Counted from the first letter of the stretch, positions 45,429 to 55,075 are shown. The stretch is 64,000 nt of DNA from Paraburkholderia aspalathi (GCF_900116445.1 NZ_FPBH01000005.1:1-64000), one strand, 5' to 3'. Numbers and translations: made by a program. The notes: generated by a model not told the origin, from the letters alone.

Positions 45429-46991
45429 ATGAGTCTGGCGCACACCGAATCTCGACCCAGCAAGATATCCGACGTTCAGCTCGGGGAATCCGATATTTCA
45501 ATCGAGCAATTCATTGCCGTAGCCCGACATGGCGCACAGATAAAGTTTTCTTCCGTGTATCGCGAGCGCGTGTTGAATTCGCGCCGCCTGGTCGACCTGT
45601 TTCTGAGCCAGAACCGGCTCGTCTATGGGGTGACGTCTGGCTTCGGCGCTAATTCGACACGCGTTATCAGCCCGGACGACGCCGAGCAGCTTCAGCGAAA
45701 TATCGTGCGCTCACATGCTGTCTCGGTCGGCGAACCGCTACCGCGTGAAGTAGTTCGAGCCACGCTGCTAATGATGCTGATCAGCCTCGGCAAAGGTTAT
45801 TCCGGCGTCAGCCTCGAATTGCTGCAGCAAATCGCCGGGCTACTGAACAACGACATCACGCCGTTCGCGCCGGGCGATGGCTCGGTCGGTTATCTCGCGC
45901 CCGAGGCACATATGGCGCTCGTGCTGATCGGCGAGGGAGAAGCGTTCTACCAAGGTGAACGCATGCGCGGCGCCGAAGCATTGGAGCGAGCAGGGCTGAA
46001 GCCACACTCGCTGCGCTGCAAGGAGGGGCTTTCGCTCACCAACGGCACCACCTCGGTAACCGCGATCGGGATGTTGGCGCTTTACAACGCGCTCGAGCTT
46101 TCGAAGGTTGCCGACATTGCCGCATCGATGTCTCTACAGCCGCTTAAGGCCACCACGCGCTCACTGGACGCCCGGTATCACTCCGTCAAGAAACATGTCG
46201 ATCAGAGGAACACGGCCGATAACCTGCGGCGGCTGCTGGCCGGCAGTGCGCTATGCGAGCGCTTTGTCGATTACAGACTGCAGGACGCTTACAGCCTTCG
46301 CGGCATTGCCCAGGTACATGGGGCATCCAAGCGGGCGATCAAGAACGCGTACGACTCGATTCTCGATGAAGTGGGATCGTCCGGCGACAACCCCATCATC
46401 CATCCCGAAGGCGAGGACGGTATCGCGATATCCGGTGCCAACTTCGACGGTACGTTCGTCGGCATCGGGTGCGATCTCCTCTGCATCGCCATGACCACGC
46501 TCGCGAAAATCTCGGAGCGCCGGACAGACCGCCTCGTCAACCCGTACCTCAGCGAACTGCCCGCGTTCCTCGCAAAGGATCCCGGGCTGAACAGCGGTTA
46601 CATGATCATTCAGTACACGGCGGCCGGATTGCTGGGCGAGATGCGCACCCTTGCTCAACCCGCGAGCGTCGATAGCGTGCCGACGAGCGGCAACCAGGAA
46701 GACCCCGTGAGCTTCGCTTATCACGCAGCGCGAAAAGCCTACACAACTTCACAGAAGTTGCAGCACGTGCTGGCGATCGAGCTGCTCACCGCCGCTCAGG
46801 CGCTGGACTTCTTCGATCCCGCCGACGCATCACCCGCAACCGCTGCGGTGTATGCGCGGATTCGGCAGGTTGCCCCGACAGCAGAAGGCGATCGGTTCTT
46901 CTATCCGGACATGATGGGTGTCCACCGCCTCGTCGAACAGGGCGACCTGCTGAGCATCGTAGAGAACATCGCCGGCAAATTGCACAGCTGA
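45429..46991 (+). CDS. HAL/PAL-family lyase lacking the MIO tripeptide, candidate ergothionase
   Basis: 520 residues from the ATG at 45429 (GAGGA eight bases upstream). The aromatic amino-acid lyase fold is complete: catalytic Tyr66 in VYGVTSGFG, LSLTNGTTSVTA, DAYSLRGIAQVHG, SSGDNPIIHP and NQEDPVSFA. Where the family has GSVGASGDLAPLAH, this protein has GSVGYLAPEAH (151-161), so Ala-Ser-Gly, which cyclises to the MIO electrophile, is exactly absent. Ergothionase, which splits ergothioneine to thiourocanate and trimethylamine, is a known MIO-free member, and one was described from a Burkholderia. A binding-protein gene follows 89 bases on. Confidence 0.85.
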   Translation: MSLAHTESRPSKISDVQLGESDISIEQFIAVARHGAQIKFSSVYRERVLNSRRLVDLFLSQNRLVYGVTSGFGANSTRVISPDDAEQLQRNIVRSHAVSVGEPLPREVVRATLLMMLISLGKGYSGVSLELLQQIAGLLNNDITPFAPGDGSVGYLAPEAHMALVLIGEGEAFYQGERMRGAEALERAGLKPHSLRCKEGLSLTNGTTSVTAIGMLALYNALELSKVADIAASMSLQPLKATTRSLDARYHSVKKHVDQRNTADNLRRLLAGSALCERFVDYRLQDAYSLRGIAQVHGASKRAIKNAYDSILDEVGSSGDNPIIHPEGEDGIAISGANFDGTFVGIGCDLLCIAMTTLAKISERRTDRLVNPYLSELPAFLAKDPGLNSGYMIIQYTAAGLLGEMRTLAQPASVDSVPTSGNQEDPVSFAYHAARKAYTTSQKLQHVLAIELLTAAQALDFFDPADASPATAAVYARIRQVAPTAEGDRFFYPDMMGVHRLVEQGDLLSIVENIAGKLHS

Positions 46992-47080
46992 AGCAGTAGC
47001 GCCAGCAATGCAGCGAACTGTGGCAATCCGAGTATTTCCAATCCAAGCACAACCTTGATTCGACACTTTAGAGGTGTAAT

Positions 47081-47941
47081 GTGAATGCGATTTCAACAAG
47101 AGTCCTGAAGACTTCTCTCGTCACTTTTCTCGGCATGCTGGCACTGGCAGGAACCGGCGCTCAGGCAAAGGAATGGAAGACCGTAAAGGTCGCACTGGAA
47201 GGCAGTTACGCTCCGTGGAATCTGACCTTGCCGAACGGAAAGATCTCCGGGTTCGAACCGGAATTACTCGACAATCTGTGCAAGCGGGCCAACCTGCAAT
47301 GCGAGCCAGTCGCCCAGGACTTTGACGGCCTCATTACCGGCCTGCAGGCCGGCAAATTCGATGCCGTGATGGATGCCCTTGCAATCACGCCCGAACGTCA
47401 ACAGGCCATTGCGTTCTCCAAGCCCTATGCTGCAACGCCGGCCGCGTTCGCGACGGTAGATGGGCATGGACTGGCAAACACCGCAGGGAAAACCTCTTCC
47501 CTCAAGCTGACTGGCGACCCCAAAACCGACAGCCCCCTGATCGCCCCGCTGCGCGATCAACTAAAAGGGAAATCGATCGGCATTCAATCCGGCACGGTGT
47601 ACACCAAGTTCATCAACGACAACTTCAAGGACATCACCTCCGTACGCCTCTACAAGACCTCGGCCGAACGTGACCTCGACCTGGTCAACGGACGCGTCGA
47701 CATCGCCTTCGACGACGTCACCTACTACGCTGGAATCGCCGACAACAAAGACACCGCCCGAATCCGGGTCGCCGGACCCACCATCGGCGGCGCAGTTTGG
47801 GGACCGGGAGAAGGTCTTGGCTTTCGCAAACAGGATGCGGATCTGAAAGCAAAATTTGACGCCGCTATCACGGCAGCACTCGCAGACGGTACCGTGACGC
47901 GCTTGTCGGAAAAGTGGTTCAAGACCGACGTGAAACCGTAA
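47081..47941 (+). CDS. polar amino-acid-type ABC substrate-binding protein (family 3)
   Basis: 286 residues from a GTG at 47081 (GAGGTG five bases upstream). A Sec signal peptide (LVTFLGMLALAGTGAQAKEW) leads into a HisJ/ArgT-like protein: VALEGSYAPWNLTLPNGKISGFEPELLD, then GLQAGKFDAVMDALAITPERQQAIAFS. It follows the MIO-less lyase gene, so its ligand may be the lyase substrate (histidine-like, possibly ergothioneine). No permease or ATPase gene is present, so the transporter core is elsewhere. Confidence 0.88.
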   Translation: MNAISTRVLKTSLVTFLGMLALAGTGAQAKEWKTVKVALEGSYAPWNLTLPNGKISGFEPELLDNLCKRANLQCEPVAQDFDGLITGLQAGKFDAVMDALAITPERQQAIAFSKPYAATPAAFATVDGHGLANTAGKTSSLKLTGDPKTDSPLIAPLRDQLKGKSIGIQSGTVYTKFINDNFKDITSVRLYKTSAERDLDLVNGRVDIAFDDVTYYAGIADNKDTARIRVAGPTIGGAVWGPGEGLGFRKQDADLKAKFDAAITAALADGTVTRLSEKWFKTDVKP

Positions 47942-48032
47942 GCGTGCGGTATTGCATGACGCCGTTGCGCGTCGAGGCGGAGATCAGTCTTTGCTAGACT
48001 GGCTTCACGATGGCATTTGCCAGGTCAACGAC

Positions 48033-48962
48033 ATGAACCGCCTTCCTCCTCTTCGAGCCTTGCAGATATTCGACGCCGTCATTCGTTACGGAGGCGTCGT
48101 AGCCGCTGCCGAGGCGCTTTACGTAACGCCCGGTGCGATTAGTCAGCAGATTCGCGTCCTTGAGGAGTTTCTCGGGGTCACGCTTTTCGAGCGGGAGAAC
48201 ACGGGCCTGCGACCGACTCCGCTTTGCGAGTTGTACCACTCGCACATCTCCCGGGGGTTCGAGTGCTTTCATAGCGCTCAGGCGGCGCTCAAGGCGCAGA
48301 CGGGCCCCCGGCTCACCCTGATGACATTCCCGTCAGTCGCGACCCATTGGCTCGCCTCCAGATTGGACAAGTGGCACACCATCTGCCCGCACGTGCAGGT
48401 TCATGTCGAGGTCGTCGACCACGAAACGAGTATCGCCGCGAGAAGTGCCGACGTCCGGCTAACGTATGGTGCACTACCGAGTGACGGAACGCCCTATAAG
48501 GTCGTCTTTACGGACAAGGTTGCACCCGTCTTTGCACCCTCGCTGCTGCAGCCGGAAAAACCGATCGCTCAACCGGCGGATATCTTGCGCTACCCGCTGA
48601 TTCACGTCGAATGGGGATGGGCAAACTTGTCACCGCCGACGTGGGGACACTGGTTGCATGCGGTTGGCGTGCCTCTACCCGAAGGTCTGGCGCCACTCAC
48701 CTACTCCGTTTCCGGCATGGCGATCGACGCGGCAATTCGGGGAAGAGGCATTTCGTTGGGACAGGGCTTTTTTGCCATCGACAGCATCAAACGACACGAA
48801 CTCATCGCGCCGTTCAAGGTCGCCCTACCCATGCCTTTCCCCTACTTCATTTGCTGGAAGCGAACGGCCGCAGACTCCCCCGCAACGAGGCAATTTCTCG
48901 ACTGGCTAATTGAGGAAGCCGAGCAGACGGGACGCGACATTAAAGCCATGTTTGGTGAGTGA
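48033..48962 (+). CDS. LysR-family regulator, GcvA-like
   Basis: 309 residues from the ATG at 48033. The start NRLPPLRALQIFDAVIRYGG and the HTH AAEALYVTPGAISQQIRVLEEFLG are typical of GcvA-like LysR proteins, which usually control amino-acid uptake or breakdown. The effector domain is complete to DWLIEEAEQTG. It lies 92 bases after the binding-protein gene on the same strand, so it may control the lyase/binding-protein unit or be co-transcribed with it. Confidence 0.88.
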   Translation: MNRLPPLRALQIFDAVIRYGGVVAAAEALYVTPGAISQQIRVLEEFLGVTLFERENTGLRPTPLCELYHSHISRGFECFHSAQAALKAQTGPRLTLMTFPSVATHWLASRLDKWHTICPHVQVHVEVVDHETSIAARSADVRLTYGALPSDGTPYKVVFTDKVAPVFAPSLLQPEKPIAQPADILRYPLIHVEWGWANLSPPTWGHWLHAVGVPLPEGLAPLTYSVSGMAIDAAIRGRGISLGQGFFAIDSIKRHELIAPFKVALPMPFPYFICWKRTAADSPATRQFLDWLIEEAEQTGRDIKAMFGE

Positions 48963-48996
48963 GGCGTCAGTCCTCGCCGGGCAACGGCAGCACCGC

Positions 48997-49581
48997 TCAG
49001 CTAACCGGCGATGAGTCGCGACTCATAACCAGAGCGAGCGACTCGGAGAGAATCGATTTCGCCAGTTTGTCGTCGTCAACGGCGCGCGCAAGCGTAATGG
49101 CCCCCACGATGGTCGCGACGATACCTAAGCCAGCCTCTTTGCTATCACTGGATATAGCGTGCGCTATTCGTGACGCCAGTTTGCGCACGTAATCCGTGAG
49201 CTGTTCCCTGACATCCGGATTTGCATGCCGCGCCTCCCCGGCGAGCGCACACAGCGCACATCCATTGCCGGGATTCTTCACGTGACGCTCATTGAGGAAA
49301 GCTTCGGCAATAGCCTGCAGAGGCGTTTCCCCACGCCTTGCCGCACCGCTTGCGATAGAAGCCATGCGCTTCTCGCTCTGACTCACCGCGTGCTCGAGCG
49401 CCTCCAGGATCAACGCATCACGCGACGAAAAATGGCCATAAAACGCACCGTGCGTCAGCCCCGCGCTGCGCATGCACTCGGCGACGCCGAGCGCCTCGAT
49501 GCCGTTTTCGCGAATCTGCCGTGACGCGTTCTCCAGAACCCGCTGCCTGCTCTCAGCCTTTTGTGCCTGCGAATAACCCAT
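48997..49581 (-). CDS. TetR-family transcriptional repressor
   Basis: 194 residues. The TetR HTH is VLENASRQIRENGIEALGVAECMRSAGLTHGAFYGHFSSRDALI (about 15-58), followed by a helical ligand domain of the YxaF/AcrR-like type with two Cys (GCALCALAGEA). It is divergent from an SDR gene with 216 bases between starts, the usual NemR-like arrangement for a repressor of an oxidoreductase. Two direct repeats in the gap are candidate operators. Confidence 0.9.
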   Translation of the reverse strand: MGYSQAQKAESRQRVLENASRQIRENGIEALGVAECMRSAGLTHGAFYGHFSSRDALILEALEHAVSQSEKRMASIASGAARRGETPLQAIAEAFLNERHVKNPGNGCALCALAGEARHANPDVREQLTDYVRKLASRIAHAISSDSKEAGLGIVATIVGAITLARAVDDDKLAKSILSESLALVMSRDSSPVS

Positions 49582-49599
49582 TTTTCCGCCTCATCACGC

Positions 49600-49645
49600 T
49601 TGACAAACTGCATGATGAGCATAATACTGAATTTCTGCATGATGA
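49600..49645 (+). promoter_or_regulatory. SDR promoter overlapped by direct repeats CTGCATGATGA
   Basis: CTGCATGATGA occurs exactly at 49608-49618 and 49635-49645. A TTGACA (49600-49605) and an AATACT at a 17-base spacing give a plausible sigma-70 promoter for the SDR gene. The first repeat fills the spacer and the second follows the -10, a suitable place for TetR repression. Confidence 0.45.
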
Positions 49646-49797
49646 TCAACATACAGAATGAGATGTTGAGGACGTTCATGCCAGCTTGGATGCAGCGGCA
49701 ATCCTGCGCTGCTTAATAGAGATTTTGCGAAGTTTTTGCTCCGCCAGCACGTGCGACTTGGGACGTGATCTCGCGGCGTAATACATAGGAGAAGGAA

Positions 49798-50574
49798 ATG
49801 CGTTTTACTGGAAAGACAGCGCTCGTCACTGGCGGCAACAGCGGCATTGGCTTTACGACAGCGAAGCTTTTGATTGCTGAAGGCGCCCGTGTTGCCATCA
49901 CCGGCCGCGATCGCGCCAAACTGGATCAGGCCGTATCCGAGCTCGGCGAAAACGCGCTTGGCATTCAGGCCAATCTCGACGATGAAAGCGCGATCGAGTC
50001 GACCTTCAAACAGATCCAGGCAGCCTTCGGGTCGCTCGACATCGTGTTCGCCAACGCCGGAATCTCCGGTCCGACGCCGCTCGGCGGCACGACCGCTGCT
50101 GCATTTGAAGCGATTCTTCGTACCAATCTCACCGGTGTTTTTCTCACGGTTCAAGCGGCTCTGCCGCTGATGAGCGCCGGAGGCTCGATCGTCTTGAACG
50201 GTTCCGTGATGCGCGAACTGGGCTCGCCCGGATCGGCCGCTTATTCCGCAACGAAGGCGGGCGTCACCGGCATGGCGAAGGTGTTTGCGTCCGAACTCGT
50301 GCGGCGTGGCATTCGCGTCAACACCGTGATTCCCGGCGGAACACGCACACCGATCTGGACGCGCGGCGCACGGGCCGGCGCAACGCTCGACGCGACCGAA
50401 GAAGCGTTGGCACCGGGCATTCCGATGGCTCGCCTCGCGGAACCTGAAGAAGTTGCCAAGGCCGTGCTGTTCCTCGCGTCCGATGATGCTTCGGGAATCA
50501 CGGCGGCTGAGATCGTTGTCGACGGCGGCACGATCGGCGCGCCGTGGGGAGCGCCGGTATTCCGCAAGGGGTGA
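49798..50574 (+). CDS. short-chain dehydrogenase/reductase (SDR)
   Basis: 258 residues; AGGAGAAGGAA precedes the ATG. Classical SDR marks are TGGNSGIG, NAG in FANAGISG, Ser in VLNGSVMRE and Tyr/Lys in AYSATKAG, ending TAAEIVVDGGTIGA. The basic TGRDRAK after beta2 suggests NADP(H). It is divergent from a TetR repressor and probably induced by an electrophile or carbonyl compound. Confidence 0.9.
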   Translation: MRFTGKTALVTGGNSGIGFTTAKLLIAEGARVAITGRDRAKLDQAVSELGENALGIQANLDDESAIESTFKQIQAAFGSLDIVFANAGISGPTPLGGTTAAAFEAILRTNLTGVFLTVQAALPLMSAGGSIVLNGSVMRELGSPGSAAYSATKAGVTGMAKVFASELVRRGIRVNTVIPGGTRTPIWTRGARAGATLDATEEALAPGIPMARLAEPEEVAKAVLFLASDDASGITAAEIVVDGGTIGAPWGAPVFRKG

Positions 50575-50604
50575 AGGCACTCGAGTTTCCAGTAGCGGGT
50601 CGAC

Positions 50605-50637
50605 CAGCTTAGGGCCGCAACGCGCAGTCCTAAGCTG
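50605..50637. terminator. inverted repeat between convergent genes
   Basis: Perfect nine-base arms CAGCTTAGG (50605-50613) and CCTAAGCTG (50629-50637) with a 15-base loop, between the SDR stop and the maleylacetate reductase stop. No T-run on either side, so intrinsic termination is uncertain. Confidence 0.45.
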
Positions 50638-50708
50638 CCGGCAAGTTCGCTACCGCCAGATCGAAGGCTCGTTCCGGCGGACCTCCTTTGGGCGCCCCTT
50701 TCCAAAGG

Positions 50709-51770
50709 CTACACGGACGGACGAGCGCCCTCCCAGGCACGCTGTAGCAGTGCTCTAAGCGGCTCCTCCTCAATCGGCCGCGGATTCCAGTATGGATTCG
50801 ACAATGCCACCTTGCAGGCGTGATCAAGGTCGGCTTCGCCCAACCCAATCTCGCGAAGCCCTCGCGGAACGCCAAGTTCCTCGTTGAGCTGGTAAAGACC
50901 ATCTGGCGCTGAGTCAACGTTCAACGCCCTGGCGATTCGGCCCATCGCCTCATCCGCAACGGTACTGTTATAAGCGAGAGAATGCGGCAGAACGATTGCG
51001 TGCGTCTCAGCATGAGGGAGGTTAAATGTTCCACCCAAGGTGTGGCACAGCTTGTGATGAAGCGCCATGCCAACATTGCCGAGCACCATTCCGCACAGCC
51101 ACGCACCATAGAGGCACTCGCTGCGCGCCGCTTTGTCCTTGCTGTTCTTCTTCACGCCACGCAGGCCGTTGGCAAGTGAGCGAATACCCTCCTCCGCCAT
51201 GAGCGACATGACGGGGTTTCCGTCCTGTGCGTACAGCCCCTCGGCAGCATGAGCGATAGCGTTGAGGCCGCTGACAATCGAGAGACGGACCGGGAGCCCG
51301 ATGGTCAACTCCGGGTCGTACAGGACCGTCTTGGGGATGACTTTGACATCGCGACCGGTTTTCTTCAGGCCGTTTTCAGTTATGCCGTAGATGGGAGTCA
51401 TCTCCGACCCGGCATACGTCGTAGGTATTGCGATAATCGGCAACGAAGATTCGAGCGCAATCGCCTTGCCGAGTCCAATCGTCGAACCGCCGCCAATAGC
51501 CACTGCGCAGTCTGCGTCGACTGACTTCGCGTGTTCGCGCGCGCGGCGAGCGTTCTCGATAGGAACATGCATCTGGGCGCCGTCGAACACGCCTGCGCTC
51601 GCAGGTCCAAGAAGAGACGAAACCACTTCAGCCTGGGCCTTTTGCTCGGGCGTGCAAAGAACAAGCGCCCGGCGAGCACCCAACGTCTCCACTTCCTGTT
51701 GAATCAGCTTCATGCTTCCAGCGCCGAATACGACTCTCGACGCCTGCGTGGTATAGGTAAACTCATACAT
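50709..51770 (-). CDS. maleylacetate reductase (iron-type alcohol dehydrogenase family)
   Basis: 353 residues from the ATG at 51770 (the frame is open to 51794). It has FTYTTQASRVVFGAGSMKLI, the NAD loop AIGGGSTIGLGKAIA, IAIPTTYAGSEMTPIYG and the region AIAHAAEGLYA with HHKLCHTLGG, matching maleylacetate reductases of hydroxyquinol and chloroaromatic pathways. It reduces maleylacetate to 3-oxoadipate. The hydroxyquinol-dioxygenase-like gene at 59336-60256 on the same strand would produce its substrate. Last gene of the large minus-strand cluster. Confidence 0.9.
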   Translation of the reverse strand: MYEFTYTTQASRVVFGAGSMKLIQQEVETLGARRALVLCTPEQKAQAEVVSSLLGPASAGVFDGAQMHVPIENARRAREHAKSVDADCAVAIGGGSTIGLGKAIALESSLPIIAIPTTYAGSEMTPIYGITENGLKKTGRDVKVIPKTVLYDPELTIGLPVRLSIVSGLNAIAHAAEGLYAQDGNPVMSLMAEEGIRSLANGLRGVKKNSKDKAARSECLYGAWLCGMVLGNVGMALHHKLCHTLGGTFNLPHAETHAIVLPHSLAYNSTVADEAMGRIARALNVDSAPDGLYQLNEELGVPRGLREIGLGEADLDHACKVALSNPYWNPRPIEEEPLRALLQRAWEGARPSV

Positions 51771-51808
51771 GAGATTAGCTCCCTGTGTGGTCAAACGGTA
51801 CGGCTCGC

Positions 51809-52105
51809 TTAGACGTAGTCGACCTGGTGGCGAGCGATACGAATGTCACCCACGATCTGCTTCACTCGCAGATGCTCAGGATGCGACGCATACGCGTCGA
51901 GCGACTCCTGGCTTTCGAACTCTGTGTACAAGACCACATCGCAGGCGTAATCCACGGCGCTTACATCCAGCCCGACCTCCAGCCTGGTAAGTCCGGGAAT
52001 CTTTCCGCTCAGACTCTCGAACGCAGTCTTTACGAGCACAGCGGATTCCTTCTTTTGCTCGGGAGTCTCACCGCGAACGTTCCACATCACGATATGCTTG
52101 ACCAT
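51809..52105 (-). CDS. Dabb-family (stress-responsive alpha/beta-barrel) protein
   Basis: 98 residues from the ATG at 52105. It reads VKHIVMWNVRGETPEQKKES and ends with a DYACDVVLYTEFESQESLDAY block and a HPEHLRVKQI segment, the standard Dabb pattern. These small dimeric ferredoxin-like proteins include lyases and cyclases acting on unstable polyketide-like or cyclic intermediates. Located 38 bases before maleylacetate reductase, it may act on a ring-cleavage or dehydration intermediate of this pathway. Confidence 0.85.
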   Translation of the reverse strand: MVKHIVMWNVRGETPEQKKESAVLVKTAFESLSGKIPGLTRLEVGLDVSAVDYACDVVLYTEFESQESLDAYASHPEHLRVKQIVGDIRIARHQVDYV

Positions 52106-52244
52106 ATTCGATTCCATTAGTGTTGCTTATTACCAGGCCAAATGTTCGAGATGCAATCTCATGACTCAAGTATGCATGTCAGTGGGGCCTCGCCACGCAC
52201 CAGGCCCCGCTGAGTTCTAAATCCGGTCTGCCATAGGAAAGTAG

Positions 52245-53453
52245 TTACGCTTTGTTCTTGTTATACACGTCGACGAACACGGCCGCGAGCAGAACGATGC
52301 CTTTGATAACCTGCTGATAATCCACGCCGATGCCCATAATGGACATGCCGTTGTTCATCACGCCCATGATAAAGGCGCCCACAACTGCTCCGACGACCTT
52401 CCCGACACCGCCGGAGGCGGAAGCGCCGCCGATGAAACACGCTGCGATGACGTCGAGCTCGAATCCCGTGCCAGCCTTCGGCGTTCCACTATTCAGACGT
52501 GCGGCGAAAATCAGACCTGCCAGCGCAGCAAGGACACCCATGTTCACAAAGGTCAGGAAGCTCACTGCCGGAACGCTGACACCCGACAATCTCGCTGCCT
52601 TTGCATTGCCACCAACCGCGTAGATACGTCGACCGATCGTGGTGCGATTCATGATGAACGTGTACACGCCAATCAGCACAGCCATGATGACGAGCACGGT
52701 AGGCAGGCCACGATAGGATGCAAGCAGGTAGCAGAAGAACACAATCAGTGCCGTCAGGACGAGATTCTTCGCCACGAACATCGAGAATGAGCCACTCTCG
52801 ACACCATGTTTCGCCGCGCCGGCGCGATGCCGAAGCTCAATCGCGAAGAAAAGCGCACCGACAAACGCGCCGAGGACAATCGAAGTGATGTGAAGCGTCT
52901 GTCCGTGAAAAAGGTCAGGGATGAAACCCGAGCTCACGGCGCCGAATGCATCAGGGAACGGGCCGATGGACTGGCCTTGCAGAACGAGGTTTGTCATGCC
53001 ACGGAAAACCAGCATGCCGGCCAGCGTCACGATGAACGAAGGCATCCGCCAGAACGCAATCCAGTAGCCTTGCAAGGCGCCAATCAGCGCGCCGGCCAGG
53101 ATACAGATGATGGTTGCCCAGATGTAGTTGACCTCGAACTGCACCATCAAAACTGCTGCCAACGCGCCCACCAAACCGGCCGTTGAACCGACAGACAAGT
53201 CGATGTGGCCTGAAACAATCACCATCAGCATACCAAGGGCCATGATGACGATGTAGCTGTTCTGAAGCACCAGATTGGTCAGATTGAGCGGTTGCATCAG
53301 TACGCCGCTCGTCGAGACCTGGAAGAAGGCCATGATGATGACGAGCGAAATGAGCAGTCCGTACTCGCTGCCAATACGCTTCACCACACCCAAAACTTCG
53401 CTTTTCTTAACCTCGGCGCCTTCGGCGACCACTGGAGAGAGTGCCTTACGCAT
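52245..53453 (-). CDS. sugar ABC transporter permease, GguB/MmsB/XylH-like
   Basis: 402 residues from the ATG at 53453, overlapping the ATPase gene end by eight bases; the frame is open to 53531. About ten membrane helices. Marks are [22 protein letters not shown], the EAA-like region [18 protein letters not shown] and [22 protein letters not shown], all typical of CUT2 sugar permeases. It forms the channel for the ChvE-like binding protein two genes upstream. Confidence 0.9.
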   Translation of the reverse strand: MRKALSPVVAEGAEVKKSEVLGVVKRIGSEYGLLISLVIIMAFFQVSTSGVLMQPLNLTNLVLQNSYIVIMALGMLMVIVSGHIDLSVGSTAGLVGALAAVLMVQFEVNYIWATIICILAGALIGALQGYWIAFWRMPSFIVTLAGMLVFRGMTNLVLQGQSIGPFPDAFGAVSSGFIPDLFHGQTLHITSIVLGAFVGALFFAIELRHRAGAAKHGVESGSFSMFVAKNLVLTALIVFFCYLLASYRGLPTVLVIMAVLIGVYTFIMNRTTIGRRIYAVGGNAKAARLSGVSVPAVSFLTFVNMGVLAALAGLIFAARLNSGTPKAGTGFELDVIAACFIGGASASGGVGKVVGAVVGAFIMGVMNNGMSIMGIGVDYQQVIKGIVLLAAVFVDVYNKNKA

Positions 53454-54984
53454 TTTCGATGCCTCCGTTTCGCATAATCGCCCGCATAATCTTTTCCTGC
53501 GAGACTTCTTCTGAGGTGAATTCGCCGACAAACCGGCCTTCGTTCATGACGTACACGCGGTCACACATACCAAGCAGTTCGGGCATTTCCGAGGAAATCA
53601 TGACCACACACTTACCTGCCGCGACCACCTGATTGATGATGTTATAAATCTCGTACTTCGCTCCCACATCGATGCCTCGCGTGGGCTCGTCGAGAATCAG
53701 TACCTCGGGTTCAGAGAACAGCCACTTGCTCAGCACCACCTTCTGCTGGTTGCCACCCGACAGGTTGCCAACGACGTGGGTAACGCCTTGAGCACGGATC
53801 CGGAGCTTCTTTAGAAAATCGGTCGCAACCTTTATCTCCTCGTGCTCGTCGACGACGCCGAATCTCGACACTCCGATCAGGTTCGCCAGCGTGATGTTTC
53901 GCTTGATGTTGTCGTCAAGGAGCAGACCGTTGCCTTTCCGGTCTTCTGTCACGTAAGCGATGCCCGCCTTGATGGCCTTCTGTACCGATGAAACGTCGAC
54001 CTGCTTTCCGTGCATCAGCACCTGGCCCGTGATGTCCTGACCATAGGTGCCACCGAAGACGCTCATGGCGAGCTCCGTACGCCCGGAACCCATCAGCCCT
54101 GCGATGCCAACGATTTCGCCCTTGCGCGCTTCCAGATTGACGCCTTTGATGACGGCACGGTCCCTCTGCGTGGGATGCTGGACACGCCAATCCTTCACTT
54201 CAAAAATGACTTCGCCGATGTTCGGCGTACGTGGTGGGTACCGGTCAGACATCTCGCGGCCGACCATCGCCTTGATGATGCGGTCTTCGCTCACGCTCTC
54301 GGCTTTGCAGTCGAGGGCGTCGACCGTCGAGCCGTCACGGATCACGGTGATTCCATCCGCGACACGCGAAATCTCATTCAGCTTGTGCGAAATGATGATT
54401 GACGTCACACCACGCGACTTGAGTTCGAGCAGAAGACTAAGCAGTGTGTCGCTGTCTTTTTCATTCAGGCTTGCGGTAGGCTCGTCGAGAATCAACAGGC
54501 GAACCTCTTTAGATAGCGCCTTTGCAATCTCGATGAGTTGCTGCTTGCCAATCCCGAGCGTGCCGACCGGCGAATCTGGCGAGTCCGTGAGGCCGACCTT
54601 CGCCAGCAGCGCCTTCGCCTTCGCGCGCGACACCTGCCAATCGATGACACCGCGCTTCGACTGCTCGTTACCCAGATAGATGTTCTCGGTAATCGAGAGC
54701 ATCGGTACGAGGGCTAGCTCCTGGTGAATGATGATGATTCCGACTGCCTCGCTGTCGGAAATATCGGCGAATGCCCGCTCCTGACCGTCGTAAAGGACGT
54801 CGCCAGAATAGGAGCCGTGCGGATAGACCCCACTGAGGATCTTCATCAGGGTCGATTTTCCCGCGCCGTTTTCTCCGCAAATGGCGTGAATCTCGCCCTG
54901 ACGGACCTTCAGATTGACGTTATTCAGGGCTTTGACAGCGCCAAAGCTTTTCTGAATTCCGCGCATCTCCAGAATGGTATCCAT
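53446..54984 (-). CDS. sugar ABC transporter ATP-binding protein, GguA/MmsA-like (two ABC domains)
   Basis: 512 residues from the ATG at 54984, the family length. Domain 1 has Walker [16 protein letters not shown], signature [16 protein letters not shown] and Walker [12 protein letters not shown]. Domain 2 has a modified Walker A ([15 protein letters not shown]), signature LSGGNQQKV and [14 protein letters not shown]. This is the tandem ATPase of CUT2 monosaccharide importers. The permease gene overlaps its end and the binding protein gene is 91 bases upstream. Confidence 0.93.
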   Translation of the reverse strand: MDTILEMRGIQKSFGAVKALNNVNLKVRQGEIHAICGENGAGKSTLMKILSGVYPHGSYSGDVLYDGQERAFADISDSEAVGIIIIHQELALVPMLSITENIYLGNEQSKRGVIDWQVSRAKAKALLAKVGLTDSPDSPVGTLGIGKQQLIEIAKALSKEVRLLILDEPTASLNEKDSDTLLSLLLELKSRGVTSIIISHKLNEISRVADGITVIRDGSTVDALDCKAESVSEDRIIKAMVGREMSDRYPPRTPNIGEVIFEVKDWRVQHPTQRDRAVIKGVNLEARKGEIVGIAGLMGSGRTELAMSVFGGTYGQDITGQVLMHGKQVDVSSVQKAIKAGIAYVTEDRKGNGLLLDDNIKRNITLANLIGVSRFGVVDEHEEIKVATDFLKKLRIRAQGVTHVVGNLSGGNQQKVVLSKWLFSEPEVLILDEPTRGIDVGAKYEIYNIINQVVAAGKCVVMISSEMPELLGMCDRVYVMNEGRFVGEFTSEEVSQEKIMRAIMRNGGIENA

Positions 54985-55075
54985 GGTCAAATTCCTCTGA
55001 TTGGTCACGCTCGCGAGCGTGTCTGCGTGAAGCGAGGCGCTGGTGGGCGTCCCGCCACGCGGACGTTCAGATGCC

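Noticed and set aside
49594-50580. 328-codon minus-strand ORF opposite the SDR gene
   Set aside because: The plus-strand SDR has all catalytic motifs and a strong ribosome site; this frame has none.
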